Positions 8,028 through 17,079 of a stretch of DNA of 64,000 bases are shown here, in pieces (position 1 is the stretch's first letter; each line of letters begins with the position of its first letter). The position numbers were made by a program, and so were the translations under genes. Source of the DNA: an uncultured Algimonas sp. (GTDB taxonomy: Bacteria; Pseudomonadota; Alphaproteobacteria; Caulobacterales; Maricaulaceae); assembly GCF_947498175.1 (NCBI RefSeq), contig NZ_CANMJB010000004.1, positions 310,001 through 374,000 on the forward strand. Reading direction: 5' to 3'. Under the pieces are notes generated by a model that was given only the letters and a program-made list of their open reading frames with translations, ran no database searches and had not been told where the DNA came from.

Positions 8028-9223
8028 ATCGAGCCATCTTTCAGCCGGGCAATTGGAAGCTGCTTAGCAGAGTACGGATATTTTGCGGCCAGATCTTCGT
8101 CTATATCCACGCCAATGCCCGGTTCATCTCCTGGGTGTAGATAACCGTCCGAGAAGGAGTAGGCGTGCGGGAATACTTCATCCGTTTCCGGTGTGTGCCT
8201 CATATATTCCTGAATGCCGAAGTTCGGCACCCATAGATCGAAATTCAGCGCAGCGCCCATACAGGCTGGCGACAGGTCTGTCGCGCCGTGGGAGCCGGTG
8301 CGAACTTGATATAGCGCCGCAAGATTGGCGATCTGCCGGAGATGCGTGATGCCTCCCGCATGGACGACTGTCGCGCGGATGAAATCTATAAGCTGTTCTT
8401 CTATCAGAGTTCTACAATCGTGAATACTATTGAAAACTTCGCCTACAGCGAGAGGCGTCGTCGTGTGGTTGCGAACTAATCGGAAGCCTTCCTGATTCTC
8501 AGCAGGCGTACAATCTTCCATCCAGAACAGATCGAATGGTTCAAGGCTTTTACCGAGGCGACCGGCTTCGATGGGTGTCAGACGATGATGAACATCGTGC
8601 AGGAGATGGATTTCCGAGCCGTGGACTTCTCTGACGCGTTCAAACAGTTTGGGGGCGAATCGAAGGTATGCCGCAGTGTCCCATATGGTTTCCGTCGGCA
8701 TGAGTCCGTCGGCCGGTTCATAATACATCTGTCCCCGGCCGACTCCATAGGCACCGTGCACACCTGGTATGCCTGACTGCACTCGGATTGCTTTGTAACC
8801 GAGCGAAACATACTTTCCGACTTCGTCCGTCGTATGCTCGATCCCAGAGCCGTTCGCATGGCCGTAGACCATTACGCCATCGCGCGACGCACCGCCCAGA
8901 AGCTCGTAAACCGGCATGTTTGCCATTTTGCCTTTTATGTCCCAGAGTGCTGTATCGACGGCTGCAATGGCCGACATCGTTACGGGGCCCCGACGCCAAT
9001 ACGCACCACGATAGAGCCTTTGCCACGTATCTTCGATACGCCGAGGGTCACTGTTAAGAAGAAGCGGGGCGACATGGTCCTCGAGGTAGGACGCCACTGC
9101 CAATTCGCGCCCGTTCAGAGTCGCGTCACCAATACCATGTAAACCCTGATCGGTTTCGATCTTCAGCGTCACGAAATTTCTACCTGGTGAACAGACGATG
9201 ACTTTGGCGTTTGTTATCTTCAT
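8015..9223 (-). CDS. manD: D-mannonate dehydratase, enolase superfamily (ManD/RspA type)
   Basis: Converts D-mannonate to KDG and water in the cytoplasm. The 402 residues match the characterised Novosphingobium ManD almost throughout: start '[20 protein letters not shown]', '[20 protein letters not shown]', '[14 protein letters not shown]', '[20 protein letters not shown]', '[13 protein letters not shown]', end '[10 protein letters not shown]'. Metal ligands fall in 'HDVHH', 'WMED' and 'AVGE', and 'HGATDLSP' is present. It overlaps kdgK. A 143-base gap separates it from the upstream sulfatase gene, so it may have its own promoter. Confidence 0.93.
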   Translation of the reverse strand: MKITNAKVIVCSPGRNFVTLKIETDQGLHGIGDATLNGRELAVASYLEDHVAPLLLNSDPRRIEDTWQRLYRGAYWRRGPVTMSAIAAVDTALWDIKGKMANMPVYELLGGASRDGVMVYGHANGSGIEHTTDEVGKYVSLGYKAIRVQSGIPGVHGAYGVGRGQMYYEPADGLMPTETIWDTAAYLRFAPKLFERVREVHGSEIHLLHDVHHRLTPIEAGRLGKSLEPFDLFWMEDCTPAENQEGFRLVRNHTTTPLAVGEVFNSIHDCRTLIEEQLIDFIRATVVHAGGITHLRQIANLAALYQVRTGSHGATDLSPACMGAALNFDLWVPNFGIQEYMRHTPETDEVFPHAYSFSDGYLHPGDEPGIGVDIDEDLAAKYPYSAKQLPIARLKDGSMWNW

Positions 9224-9366
9224 TTTGTCGGATCCGGATCGGTTTTTACCCTAATTATCGAGGCCATTCACCCGACCTGCTACGTCGTCCGTTCGGATGC
9301 ATCCTATTGTCATTCCGGGTCGGTCGCCAGCAAGCGGGATGCTCGCCATTCAGGTATTCAGTGGAA

Positions 9367-10839
9367 TCATTCGGATGTTCTGATCACTTCGTTGTCTAGC
9401 TCACGGCGAAGCAATACCTTAATATCGCGTAAAGCTTGCTCTTCCGCGAGGTTCGTTGTTTCGTCTGGGTCTTGTGACAGATCGTAGAGTTCCTCGAAGA
9501 TTACCTTCCCTAGATTGCCGAGTTCGTGTGTCTGGATGTATTTCCAATCATGGGTTCTGAGCGAACGGATGGGATTAACTTCATGCTGTGAGGAAGGCGC
9601 CTCGTACAGGACTGAACTCCGCCACTCTCGCACGCCGTCTTTCATTAACGGCTTCAGAGAAGATCCATGAATGACGACCGGGACTGGGAGCCCGGCCAGA
9701 TCAAGCAATGTCGGCGTGATGTCGGCGTTTGTGACAAGTGCCCCGGAAATCTGGCCGTCATCGATCTGGGGTCCAGCGATGATTAAAGGTACCCTGATCG
9801 AAGCTTCGTAAGCCAAGAGCTTACTGGTCATCTTGTATTCGCCCATGAGCCAGCCATTGTCTCCCATGAAGATGACGTATGTGTTTCTGTCCAGCCCAGT
9901 TTGCTCGAGTGTATCCAGGATCTGTCCGACCGCCTTGTCAAGATCGGTCACGGCTCCGTAGTAGTCGCGGAAGTGCTGTCGTACGGCTTCAGGATCTTCG
10001 TAACCATAGACTTCGATCGCGCGTCGACGCGATCTCGAAGTCGCCAGATAACCCGGCTTTCCTTCGAGATTTGAGTCCCAGGTATTGGGAATAGGTGGGT
10101 CTAGCGACTCATACGTTCGTCGCGTCTCTTCAGTGTTCGGCCACGCGAAATTCCGGTCCATATGAGGGGCCAGAGGGCTGTAGTGTATGAAGAACGGCTT
10201 ACCTCCGTGGTCACTCCGGGCCTGCTCTCGCAGGTAATCCGAAATCTCGCCCGCCATGTTCATTTCGAGATAACCCGACGTCGAAACGGGTTCCCCGTTC
10301 TGTATCAGGTTCGTGTCGAAGTAGGACTCGATCCCTTCGAAGTATAGCGCTCGGTCGAATCCGCATTGTTCAGGTGTAGCGGGTCTCTTCAGATGCCATT
10401 TACCGAAATACGATGTTTCGTATCCAGCGTCTCTCAATCGTTCGGAGACACAGATCTCATCTTCATTCAGGAACGATTCATCGACGTTCAGAACGCCGTT
10501 AGCGCTGGCGTAACGACCCGTTAGCAGCGTTGCTCGACTTGGACTGCAAACCGCAGTCGTGACGATAGCTTGGTCAAACCTGATCCCAGAGGCCGCGAGC
10601 TCATTCATATTCGGTGTGACGACCATGGGATTTTTGTACCCGATGGCGTCCCATCTTTGATCGTCCGTGAAAATTAAGATGAAGTTGGGCGGCGACTTAG
10701 CGGCTATCGAAGACTCTGCTGCCAAAGAATCTGCCGTCACAGTGTCTGTTTTCGTGGAGGAGGAATTGACACAGGCAGCCAGCAAAGCCATGGCCAGCAT
10801 AGCAAGTGTCCCCGGGAAATTCCGACGATCGATTGTCAT
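9367..10839 (-). CDS. Sulfatase, S1/type I (CxPSR), probable lipoprotein
   Basis: Hydrolyses sulfate esters, probably on an algal or animal glycan. The 490-residue protein has a signal peptide with lipobox 'LLAAC' (Cys23), then the alkaline-phosphatase-like fold from 'NFILIFTDDQRWDAIGY'. The modification site 'VCSPSRATLLTGR' contains Cys98, which FGE would convert to formylglycine; metal-site motifs include 'FGKWHLKRP' and 'VIFMGDNGWLMGEY'. The start ATG overlaps the stop of the symporter gene by ATGA. Exact glycan and sulfate position cannot be read from the sequence. Confidence 0.9.
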   Translation of the reverse strand: MTIDRRNFPGTLAMLAMALLAACVNSSSTKTDTVTADSLAAESSIAAKSPPNFILIFTDDQRWDAIGYKNPMVVTPNMNELAASGIRFDQAIVTTAVCSPSRATLLTGRYASANGVLNVDESFLNEDEICVSERLRDAGYETSYFGKWHLKRPATPEQCGFDRALYFEGIESYFDTNLIQNGEPVSTSGYLEMNMAGEISDYLREQARSDHGGKPFFIHYSPLAPHMDRNFAWPNTEETRRTYESLDPPIPNTWDSNLEGKPGYLATSRSRRRAIEVYGYEDPEAVRQHFRDYYGAVTDLDKAVGQILDTLEQTGLDRNTYVIFMGDNGWLMGEYKMTSKLLAYEASIRVPLIIAGPQIDDGQISGALVTNADITPTLLDLAGLPVPVVIHGSSLKPLMKDGVREWRSSVLYEAPSSQHEVNPIRSLRTHDWKYIQTHELGNLGKVIFEELYDLSQDPDETTNLAEEQALRDIKVLLRRELDNEVIRTSE

Positions 10840-12197
10840 ACCTTTATATCTCCGTGGGCTCGAATTTCATTCATACGCCGCTCTGTCAGAGGGTAGGTAA
10901 TCGCGATAAGGAATGACATGGCGGCTCCTACTGCGGGGATCACGGAAAACATTATCCGCAAACGCGTGGTGACCGCTTCGGTCTGAGCGCCCGCTGAGGC
11001 ATCAAAGCCCGATAGCTGCAAAATTAGTCCGGTAAGCATGAGGGCCAGAGCCGCTGTGACCTTGAAACTCCACTGGTCAATCGCAGCGATCACGCCTTCG
11101 CGTCGTTCCCCGTGTTGGAATTGGTCTTCGTCGACTAAGTCTGCGACCATCGACGCTCTCAATAGGTTGAACCCCGACATGCCTGGCGCCATCATAAGGT
11201 ACACAATGAATATCAGCAGAGGCATTGTTGGGGAAAAGAAAAAGAACTTGGAAAGAGAGGCAACGCAGACGATTGCGCACGATATTTGGAAGGTTCGGAC
11301 CTTTCCGATCCTCTTAGCCAGCCAGGCCGTCGCAGGAATGGCTAGAAAGGACGCTATGAAATATACGGAATTACCCGTTGCATACAGCGCTGCAGCGGAT
11401 TGTTTATCGCCATCGAAAATGTAGTAAATAATCACGTACAGACTTAGGCTGTTCACGATCTGGACGCCCTGACCGAGTAGCAGAATGATTGTAAGAAAAT
11501 GCAGGACCGTCTTGTTGGTCCCGACTTGCTTCAACACGGTCATGAAGCCGATTTTGTTTCGCTTTATCGTTCGGCTTTGGTCCTCCTTGACGAACAGTGT
11601 TGCGCACAGACCGGAAACGAGGAACAGACAGGCCGCACCGATGGCAAGCGCGCGCATTCCTGCAATAGTGCTTTCGAAAATGTCTAACTGGGTTATGAAA
11701 TACAACCAGGGTACGGCGAAAGACCCGATCTTCATAAAGGCGAAGCGATAGGCTTGCAGTGCGGTCCGGCCGTTGAAATCGTCTGTCAGCTCGTAGCCTA
11801 GGGCTAGGTAGGGCACGAAATATATTGTCGAAGCGGTGGTGAATATTAGCAACGACACGAGCAGGTAGCTGAACAAAGCCGACGTCGGAAGCGCTGCAGG
11901 GGCCCACCAGACAGCAACGAACGCGAAAGCCGACGCAAAAATCCCCACAAGCATGAAAGGCTTGCGGCGGCCCCACCTCGTTCTCAGACGGTCCGAAAGG
12001 TGCCCCATAAAGGGGTCGGTGAAAGCGTCCCAAAGTGTTCGAATGCCGATGACAATTCCTATCAGTGCGGGGCTCAAGCCCAGCGCGATATTGTAGATGG
12101 GATAGATCAATTGCTGGACGCCCCAGACATAAAACACTTCGGGCATTCCTCCGATACCCCAGGCAATTTTCTCCTTAAGCTTTGGTGATTTGGACAA
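10836..12197 (-). CDS. GPH-type sugar:cation symporter (MFS_2)
   Basis: Inner-membrane transporter of about 453 residues with twelve predicted hydrophobic segments. The family signature appears in 'RTLWDAFTDPFMGHLSDRLR' followed by 'TRWGRRKPFML', as in MelB and glucuronide carriers. I place the start at TTG 12197: it sits one base after the lactonase stop and follows GGGGGA in that gene's tail, whereas the longer frame would overlap the lactonase by 100 bases. It overlaps the next sulfatase start by ATGA, giving a tight lactonase-symporter-sulfatase unit. It likely imports the (unsaturated) uronate or oligouronide released outside. Confidence 0.85.
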   Translation of the reverse strand: MSKSPKLKEKIAWGIGGMPEVFYVWGVQQLIYPIYNIALGLSPALIGIVIGIRTLWDAFTDPFMGHLSDRLRTRWGRRKPFMLVGIFASAFAFVAVWWAPAALPTSALFSYLLVSLLIFTTASTIYFVPYLALGYELTDDFNGRTALQAYRFAFMKIGSFAVPWLYFITQLDIFESTIAGMRALAIGAACLFLVSGLCATLFVKEDQSRTIKRNKIGFMTVLKQVGTNKTVLHFLTIILLLGQGVQIVNSLSLYVIIYYIFDGDKQSAAALYATGNSVYFIASFLAIPATAWLAKRIGKVRTFQISCAIVCVASLSKFFFFSPTMPLLIFIVYLMMAPGMSGFNLLRASMVADLVDEDQFQHGERREGVIAAIDQWSFKVTAALALMLTGLILQLSGFDASAGAQTEAVTTRLRIMFSVIPAVGAAMSFLIAITYPLTERRMNEIRAHGDIKV

Positions 12198-12198
12198 G

Positions 12199-13119
12199 CT
12201 ATGTTCCCCCGACGTAGAGATCTTCGGGGACCCCTTTATATGGCGTGGCGACGTGAAAGATTCCGCCGTCTGGCGACGGACCGTAACGATCACCATCATC
12301 CACCGATTGCTTGCGCGCCGATGTTATGAAGAGCTCTTCCAGCAATGTGCCGCCGAAGCATGGCATTGTAGGGTTGGGCACGGGAACTTCGATCACCTGG
12401 TCGATATCACCCGTAGGTGTTACACGCAGAATGCGCCCGGCGTCGGTCGCCGCCACCCAGTAACAGCCGTCCTCGTCGACGGTGGCGCCGTCGGGGCGCC
12501 CGAGCGAACCGCCCATCTCCAGGAAAACGCGACGGCAATGCGGAGTTCCATCATCGCGATCGAACTCATATGCCCAGACCGTGGAAACAGCTGGGTGACT
12601 ATCGGAAAGATACATCGTCTTACCGTCTGGGCTGAACGCGAGTCCGTTCGGGATAATGAGATCGTGGACGACCGGAGACGCAGTGCCTTCCGCGTCGAGA
12701 CGATACAGCTTCCCGGAAAGCCGGTCGATGGATGGGCGCCAAGACATGCTGCTAGCCCAAAAACGCCCCTGACGATCGCAACGTCCGTCATTCATCCGAC
12801 TATCCGGGTCGTCGGCCAAGCAAGGCTCGACTGTTTCCAGGACGACGTGCGACTTCTCGAGTCGCATTTTGGCAAATCCGTTTTCTGTTGCAGCGATGAA
12901 ACTACCGTCGCGCGAACGCGCGAAGCAACCAATGGCTTGCTCACTGTCAAATGTTTGCCAGTCCGCACCTTTTGCCGAGCGAAAAACTTTCTTGGCAAGA
13001 ATATCTGTCCAGTACAGGGAGCCTTTGTCTGCGATCCAGAGCGGACTCTCGCCTACTTGCATGCGGCAATCATATAGTAGTTCGCTTTGGATCACAGGCC
13101 TTGCCACATTTTCAGTCAC
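12199..13119 (-). CDS. SMP-30/gluconolactonase-family lactonase
   Basis: A 306-residue six-bladed beta-propeller lactonase, cytoplasmic (no signal). Family motifs: 'GESPLWIADKGSLYWTDI' (metal-binding Glu), 'RMNDGRCDRQGRFWASSM' (Asn-Asp pair), 'PNGLAFSPDGKTMYLSDS' and 'GGSLGRPDGATVDEDGCYW' (Asp). In this context it should open the aldarolactone produced by the uronate dehydrogenase encoded at 15027. It starts with GTG 13119; the upstream intergenic stretch contains a putative regulator site at 13177-13187. First gene of the leftward operon. Confidence 0.87.
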   Translation of the reverse strand: MTENVARPVIQSELLYDCRMQVGESPLWIADKGSLYWTDILAKKVFRSAKGADWQTFDSEQAIGCFARSRDGSFIAATENGFAKMRLEKSHVVLETVEPCLADDPDSRMNDGRCDRQGRFWASSMSWRPSIDRLSGKLYRLDAEGTASPVVHDLIIPNGLAFSPDGKTMYLSDSHPAVSTVWAYEFDRDDGTPHCRRVFLEMGGSLGRPDGATVDEDGCYWVAATDAGRILRVTPTGDIDQVIEVPVPNPTMPCFGGTLLEELFITSARKQSVDDGDRYGPSPDGGIFHVATPYKGVPEDLYVGGT

Positions 13120-13176
13120 TTCCTGGCTTCGACGGGCCGGGTGCAGCGCGACATATGCTTCAATCTCGCCTAAAAT

Positions 13177-13187
13177 AAGTCATACAA
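13177..13187. promoter_or_regulatory. Putative FadR-type operator upstream of lactonase operon
   Basis: AAGTCATACAA, one of six related sites (TTGT-N3-ACAA) in this locus. It lies between the lactonase start (13119) and the 3' end of the UxuA-like gene (13206), about 60 bases from the start codon, so the lactonase-symporter-sulfatase unit probably has its own regulated promoter here. Confidence 0.5.
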
Positions 13188-13205
13188 CTTAGCAACTAAG
13201 AAAAC

Positions 13206-14192
13206 CTATCTGTTTATAGAATGTAGTAATCCCGACATGTAACCTAGCGAGTAAGCGAATGCAGTCTCTTCGGGAGCCCGCCCTGTGATCTCCGGTACAT
13301 GGTCGGGCATAATCAGCGCGCTATAGCCAACTTCTCGGTAGATGTTGAGGCTTTCAAGAAGATCCATATCGCCATCATCAGGGAGGGTTTCTATAAAGTC
13401 ATATCTGCCACCCCGGATATTTCTGAGGTGAACATTGAATATCTTCTTACGCGAACCGAACCATCGGATGACATCATCTATCTCACGCGCAGGGTTTTCC
13501 AGACTCTCCGCGATGGTTCCCTGGCAGAAATTTATGCCGTGATAGCGAGATGGACATATCTCTACGAAGCGCTTTAGGCCTTCGACCGATCCCAGAACGG
13601 CATCGACGCCTCGAAATCCTGCCGGTGTGCACGGATCATGTGGGTGGCATGCCAGCCGGACCTCGTTCGCTTCTGCGACAGGCACTACTCTTTCCAGAAA
13701 GTAGGTGATGCGCTCCCAATATGTGTCTTCGTCGACACGTCCGGCCAAGGTGCGGATTTCGGTGTCACTATGTTTCAGGCTAAATGCAGCGTTTTTTGAA
13801 TTTCCACGTCCCGAAACGGCACGCGTTCGCGGAATGCCAAGGATGTTCAGATTGTAGCGTGCCGTACGCACACCGCAAATGCCAAGGATTTCTAGGATAT
13901 GGCAGATGGAGTCGATCTCGCGATCTCGTTCTGGATCCCGCCCCAACATGATGTTCGGGAAGGGAGCTTGTTCTATGGGGGACGAAGGGAGAGGCAGTTG
14001 CATCATCATCAGTTCAAGACCGTAGGAGTCTGCGAGAGCCTGCATTTTCTCAACCGCTTCTATCGTCCAATCGTGACCGGAAACATCGGGGTCAAGAGAC
14101 ACACCGACGACCCCTAATTGGCGGAGTTGAGCCAGATAGTCGACGCCGAACCGATTGAGTTGCTTTCGACTTAACTGCATGCCAAGTTTCAT
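13206..14192 (-). CDS. UxuA-like mannonate dehydratase family protein (TIM barrel)
   Basis: About 328 residues of the xylose-isomerase-like TIM-barrel group that contains UxuA. The end 'LIMPDHVPEITG' and 'FAYSLGYMSGLL', the 'NVHLRNIRGGRYDFIETLPD' block and the 'CHPHDPC' metal-ligand strand are typical of mannonate dehydratase. It is shorter than E. coli UxuA (about 394). ATG 14192 is preferred to TTG 14255 because the longer form would overlap the operator at 14245-14255. It is divergent from the regulator gene. A second, unrelated mannonate dehydratase (ManD, 8015) is in the same locus, so this one may act on another acid sugar. Confidence 0.75.
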   Translation of the reverse strand: MKLGMQLSRKQLNRFGVDYLAQLRQLGVVGVSLDPDVSGHDWTIEAVEKMQALADSYGLELMMMQLPLPSSPIEQAPFPNIMLGRDPERDREIDSICHILEILGICGVRTARYNLNILGIPRTRAVSGRGNSKNAAFSLKHSDTEIRTLAGRVDEDTYWERITYFLERVVPVAEANEVRLACHPHDPCTPAGFRGVDAVLGSVEGLKRFVEICPSRYHGINFCQGTIAESLENPAREIDDVIRWFGSRKKIFNVHLRNIRGGRYDFIETLPDDGDMDLLESLNIYREVGYSALIMPDHVPEITGRAPEETAFAYSLGYMSGLLHSINR

Positions 14193-14244
14193 AAGGCTTT
14201 TACGCACACCGTTTCTGAATCCACATATCCTGTTATGCGATAAT

Positions 14245-14255
14245 GTGTATGACAA
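14245..14255. promoter_or_regulatory. Putative FadR-type operator in the uxuA-like / gntR divergent promoter
   Basis: GTGTATGACAA, matching the TTGT-N3-ACAA pattern at ten of eleven positions outside the spacer-free ends. It lies 28 bases before the regulator start (14283) and 53 bases from the UxuA-like start (14192). It is well placed for autoregulation and control of the divergent gene. Confidence 0.5.
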
Positions 14256-14282
14256 ATTCGTTCAAGAGAAAGTTACAACGGG

Positions 14283-15023
14283 ATGGCTGCATCACTATCG
14301 AAAATATCTAGGCGTCCCGGTGTGCCCATGAGCACATCCGTTCTGGAACAACTTCTCAATTGGTTGAGCAATGCCAAGCTCGAACCTGGAGACAAACTTC
14401 CTACGGAGCAGGAGCTCTGTGACAGATACGGGGTCAGTCGAACCGTCATTCGGGAGGTGATCGCCAACCTGAAAGCCCAGGGGCTGGTTGAGAGTCGACG
14501 TGGGAGTGGAATGTTCCTGGCATCGCAGACCGACGAACCGCGTATAGATCTACCGGACTTGAGTAGCGAGCGCATAGGTGATGTGCTTGACGTAATCGAG
14601 CTGAGGTTGGCTATCGAGGTCGAGAACGCTCGGCTCGCCGCGCTTCGGAGGACGGATTCGTCTCTCTTCAAAATCCAGGCTGCAGAACATGCCTTTGTTG
14701 TCGCCGTCAAATCCGGAAGCGTTGGGTCGCGCGAGGATTTCCAGTTTCATAGAGCGATTGCCGAGGCGACATCAAACAAGAGAATTGTTGAGTTCATGCT
14801 CTGGCTCGAAGCCGTTCTCATTCCTAGGCGTGTGCTGGGGGCCAAGACACTCCAGAGATCCGGCGATCAGGACTATATGGCTCTGATCACAAAGGAGCAT
14901 GCTGCGATTTCAGCTGCGATCGCTGAAGGGGACTCGGAAGCCGCGGCGGCCGCAATGAGGCACCACCTGGAAGGAAGCCAACGAAGATATCGTGTGTGGC
15001 GTCTGACGTCGCCGCAGACCTGA
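14283..15023 (+). CDS. FadR-subfamily GntR transcriptional regulator
   Basis: A 246-residue regulator. The GntR winged helix-turn-helix covers about 20-85 ('LEPGDKLPTEQELCDRYGVS', 'RTVIREVIANLKAQGLV', 'RRGSGMFLAS'). An all-helical FCD ligand domain follows, with metal/ligand residues in 'DFQFHRAIAEATSNK' (Asp, His) and 'KEHAAISAAIAEGDSEAA' (His). FadR-type relatives UxuR, ExuR and LgoR sense uronates or aldonates. It stands at the centre of the catabolic locus, divergent from the UxuA-like gene; the uronate dehydrogenase gene converges on its 3' end (3-base gap). Operator-like sites match the FadR half-site rule. Confidence 0.87.
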   Translation: MAASLSKISRRPGVPMSTSVLEQLLNWLSNAKLEPGDKLPTEQELCDRYGVSRTVIREVIANLKAQGLVESRRGSGMFLASQTDEPRIDLPDLSSERIGDVLDVIELRLAIEVENARLAALRRTDSSLFKIQAAEHAFVVAVKSGSVGSREDFQFHRAIAEATSNKRIVEFMLWLEAVLIPRRVLGAKTLQRSGDQDYMALITKEHAAISAAIAEGDSEAAAAAMRHHLEGSQRRYRVWRLTSPQT

Positions 15024-15026
15024 GGT

Positions 15027-15833
15027 TCAAACGCTGTCCGGCGGAACCTGCGTGGTAAACACGCCGCCATGATATTCGTCATAATGCGGTCTTTCTGCAG
15101 CTTCGGATGAAAGATCGAAACCTTGGGTGCTATCCAGAGGCGTCCAGCCCAATGACCGGCCATCCTCCAAAGCCCATAGTCTCCCTGGATTGTCGGATAC
15201 CGCAAAAACCGTCTTGTATGAAACATCGGCAGATAGGAGCGATCTGATCACGAGATTGGTCATGTCGCGCGGGCTGATCCAGGTGCGAAGCATTCTGGCG
15301 TCGGTGGGTGCCTCCGTGCACGACCCAATCCGAAGCATTACCGTTTCGATACCGAACTTGTCGAAGTAGAGTGATGCCATGGCCTCGGCAAAACATTTGG
15401 TGACGGCATAGAAACTGTCCGGCCTTACGGGATCTTTCACCTCGACGAACTCATCTGTCGAGTAGTATCCGACCACATGATGTGAACCCGCAAATACGAC
15501 ACGCTTTACGCCTGCTCGGCGAGCGGATTCGTACAGGTTGATCACCGCATCGATGTTAGCACGTTTGGTTGCCGCAAAGGACATTTCCTTGGAAGTGCCG
15601 GCCAAATGGACGACGGTGTCCACACCCGCCATAAGCGCATCGACCGCGTCTGCATCAGCCAGATCTGCAATCTCGATCGGCACATGGTAAAGGTCGGGCG
15701 GAGGAATGACATCGGTGAGGGTCAGGTCGAACATCTCGGACAAGCGGGAATGCATCATCTGCCCCAAGCGGCCAGACGCACCGGTCATCAACACCTTTCC
15801 CACATCCCGATGCGTGCTATCCAGGCTCGTCAT
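15027..15833 (-). CDS. udh: Uronate dehydrogenase (NAD-dependent, extended SDR)
   Basis: Oxidises D-glucuronate or D-galacturonate to the aldarolactone with NAD+. The 268-residue protein has the Rossmann motif 'MTGASGRLGQMM', 'VVHLAGTSKE', the catalytic Tyr-x3-Lys in 'SFYAVTKCFAEAMASLYFDK' and 'MLRIGSCTEAPTDARMLRTW', which closely follows Agrobacterium Udh ('VRIGSCTPEPNNYRMLSTW'). It reads toward the regulator gene and follows kdgD with a 39-base gap, so kdgD-udh form a leftward pair. Its product is the substrate of the SMP-30 lactonase. Confidence 0.87.
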   Translation of the reverse strand: MTSLDSTHRDVGKVLMTGASGRLGQMMHSRLSEMFDLTLTDVIPPPDLYHVPIEIADLADADAVDALMAGVDTVVHLAGTSKEMSFAATKRANIDAVINLYESARRAGVKRVVFAGSHHVVGYYSTDEFVEVKDPVRPDSFYAVTKCFAEAMASLYFDKFGIETVMLRIGSCTEAPTDARMLRTWISPRDMTNLVIRSLLSADVSYKTVFAVSDNPGRLWALEDGRSLGWTPLDSTQGFDLSSEAAERPHYDEYHGGVFTTQVPPDSV

Positions 15834-15872
15834 TATACCGATCGCTTATCCACAAGAAGTACATGCATATAG

Positions 15873-16808
15873 CTATTCCTCGACAATAGCGGCCATCCGA
15901 GCCTTAGCGATTTGTATCAAGCCTTCCAGCTCATCCACTTCGTCCACGTTTGGACACGTCAATGGTGGGCGGACGGGGCCGGCTGGATGACCTACCAACC
16001 CCACCCCCGCCTTGACCAAACTCACGGAGTAACCGGGGCACCGGTCCCGTAGGTCTATGAATGGTAGGAAGAACGACTTTAGAAGGTCATCGACGAGAGT
16101 TTGATTCCCGGTCGCTACTGAGTCGTAAAACATGATCGCAATCTCCGGCACGAAATTGAACACTGCAGACGAATAGGTCGTGACGCCAGCCGACATATAC
16201 GGCTTTGCCAAAACTTCTGCGGTAGGAACGCCGCCGACATAGACAAGTCTATCGCCTAAGCGGCTAACGATTTTAGACAGATTCAAGAGATCTCCGAAAC
16301 CGTCTTTATATCCAATCAGGTTCGGGCATTGGCCGGCCAATGCTTCCAGCTGTTCAGCAGACAACCGGCTTTGTCCTCGGGCATAGTATATCACTCCGAT
16401 GTCGATCGCTTCGCAGACCTTCCTGACATGCTCCGCCTGGCCGTTTTGCGGACTGCTGACAAGATAATGGGGCAGAAGGAGAATGGCATCCGCCCCTTCG
16501 GCCTCGGCCGCACGTGCCATTTCGATGGCCATGGAGGTTCCGTACCCGACACCGGCAATCACCGGTACAGAGCAGGATTGTACATCCACAGCAGTTTTCA
16601 CGACCGCGCGGTACTCCTCCCATCCCAGCGAAAACAGTTCGCCTGTACCGCCGGCTGCGAAAAGTGCAGCAATCGAAAAGCTGCTCATCCATTCTATACG
16701 TCTTGCGTAACTGTCGGCGCTGAAAGAGCCGTCGGCTGCAAAGTCAGTCACAGGAAAGGACAGCAAGCCGCTGCCAATCGTGTTTTTTAACTCTTCTAAA
16801 TCCACCAC
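15873..16808 (-). CDS. kdgD: 5-dehydro-4-deoxyglucarate dehydratase (DHDPS family)
   Basis: Converts 5-keto-4-deoxyglucarate to 2,5-dioxopentanoate, CO2 and water. Family marks: 'GSGLLSFPVTDFAADGSF' at the N-terminus, 'GGTGELFSLGWEEY', the catalytic Tyr in 'IGVIYYARGQS', the Schiff-base Lys in 'NLIGYKDGFGDL'. A GTG at 16808 (or 16805) fits the family start; the frame is open upstream to a TTG at 16829. It feeds the semialdehyde dehydrogenase at 22806. The gene is divergent from the TonB receptor, with operator-like sites between them. Confidence 0.87.
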   Translation of the reverse strand: MVDLEELKNTIGSGLLSFPVTDFAADGSFSADSYARRIEWMSSFSIAALFAAGGTGELFSLGWEEYRAVVKTAVDVQSCSVPVIAGVGYGTSMAIEMARAAEAEGADAILLLPHYLVSSPQNGQAEHVRKVCEAIDIGVIYYARGQSRLSAEQLEALAGQCPNLIGYKDGFGDLLNLSKIVSRLGDRLVYVGGVPTAEVLAKPYMSAGVTTYSSAVFNFVPEIAIMFYDSVATGNQTLVDDLLKSFFLPFIDLRDRCPGYSVSLVKAGVGLVGHPAGPVRPPLTCPNVDEVDELEGLIQIAKARMAAIVEE

Positions 16809-16849
16809 GTCCCCGCCAGATACCAACAAGCTTCACAACCACTAACAAG

Positions 16850-16860
16850 TTGTAATACAT
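16850..16860. promoter_or_regulatory. Putative FadR-type operator near kdgD start
   Basis: TTGTAATACAT, a one-mismatch form of TTGT-N3-ACAA. It lies 41 bases upstream of the chosen kdgD start, in the 270-base kdgD/TonB-receptor divergent region. Confidence 0.4.
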
Positions 16861-17008
16861 CTCTATCCATAGCTGTTGGATGGTCAAGCCATCTTAAGGT
16901 ATGCGGAAAGGTCGACGACGCAAAAAAATTCAAATAATAGAGCGATTTCAACTACTAAAACAGAAATAAAAAAATGAGGTTGACGCAGAAAAACGGTTAT
17001 AGATATAG

Positions 17009-17019
17009 TTGTATGATAA
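17009..17019. promoter_or_regulatory. Putative FadR-type operator before TonB receptor
   Basis: TTGTATGATAA, a one-mismatch form of the locus motif, 60 bases upstream of the TonB receptor ATG (17080). The surrounding 17020-17060 stretch is AT-rich, as expected for a promoter. Confidence 0.5.
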
Positions 17020-17079
17020 AAAACATGTCAGGCGGCATTTGCCTTCATGCCAATGAGCTGAAGCTACTAGGGGATCAAT

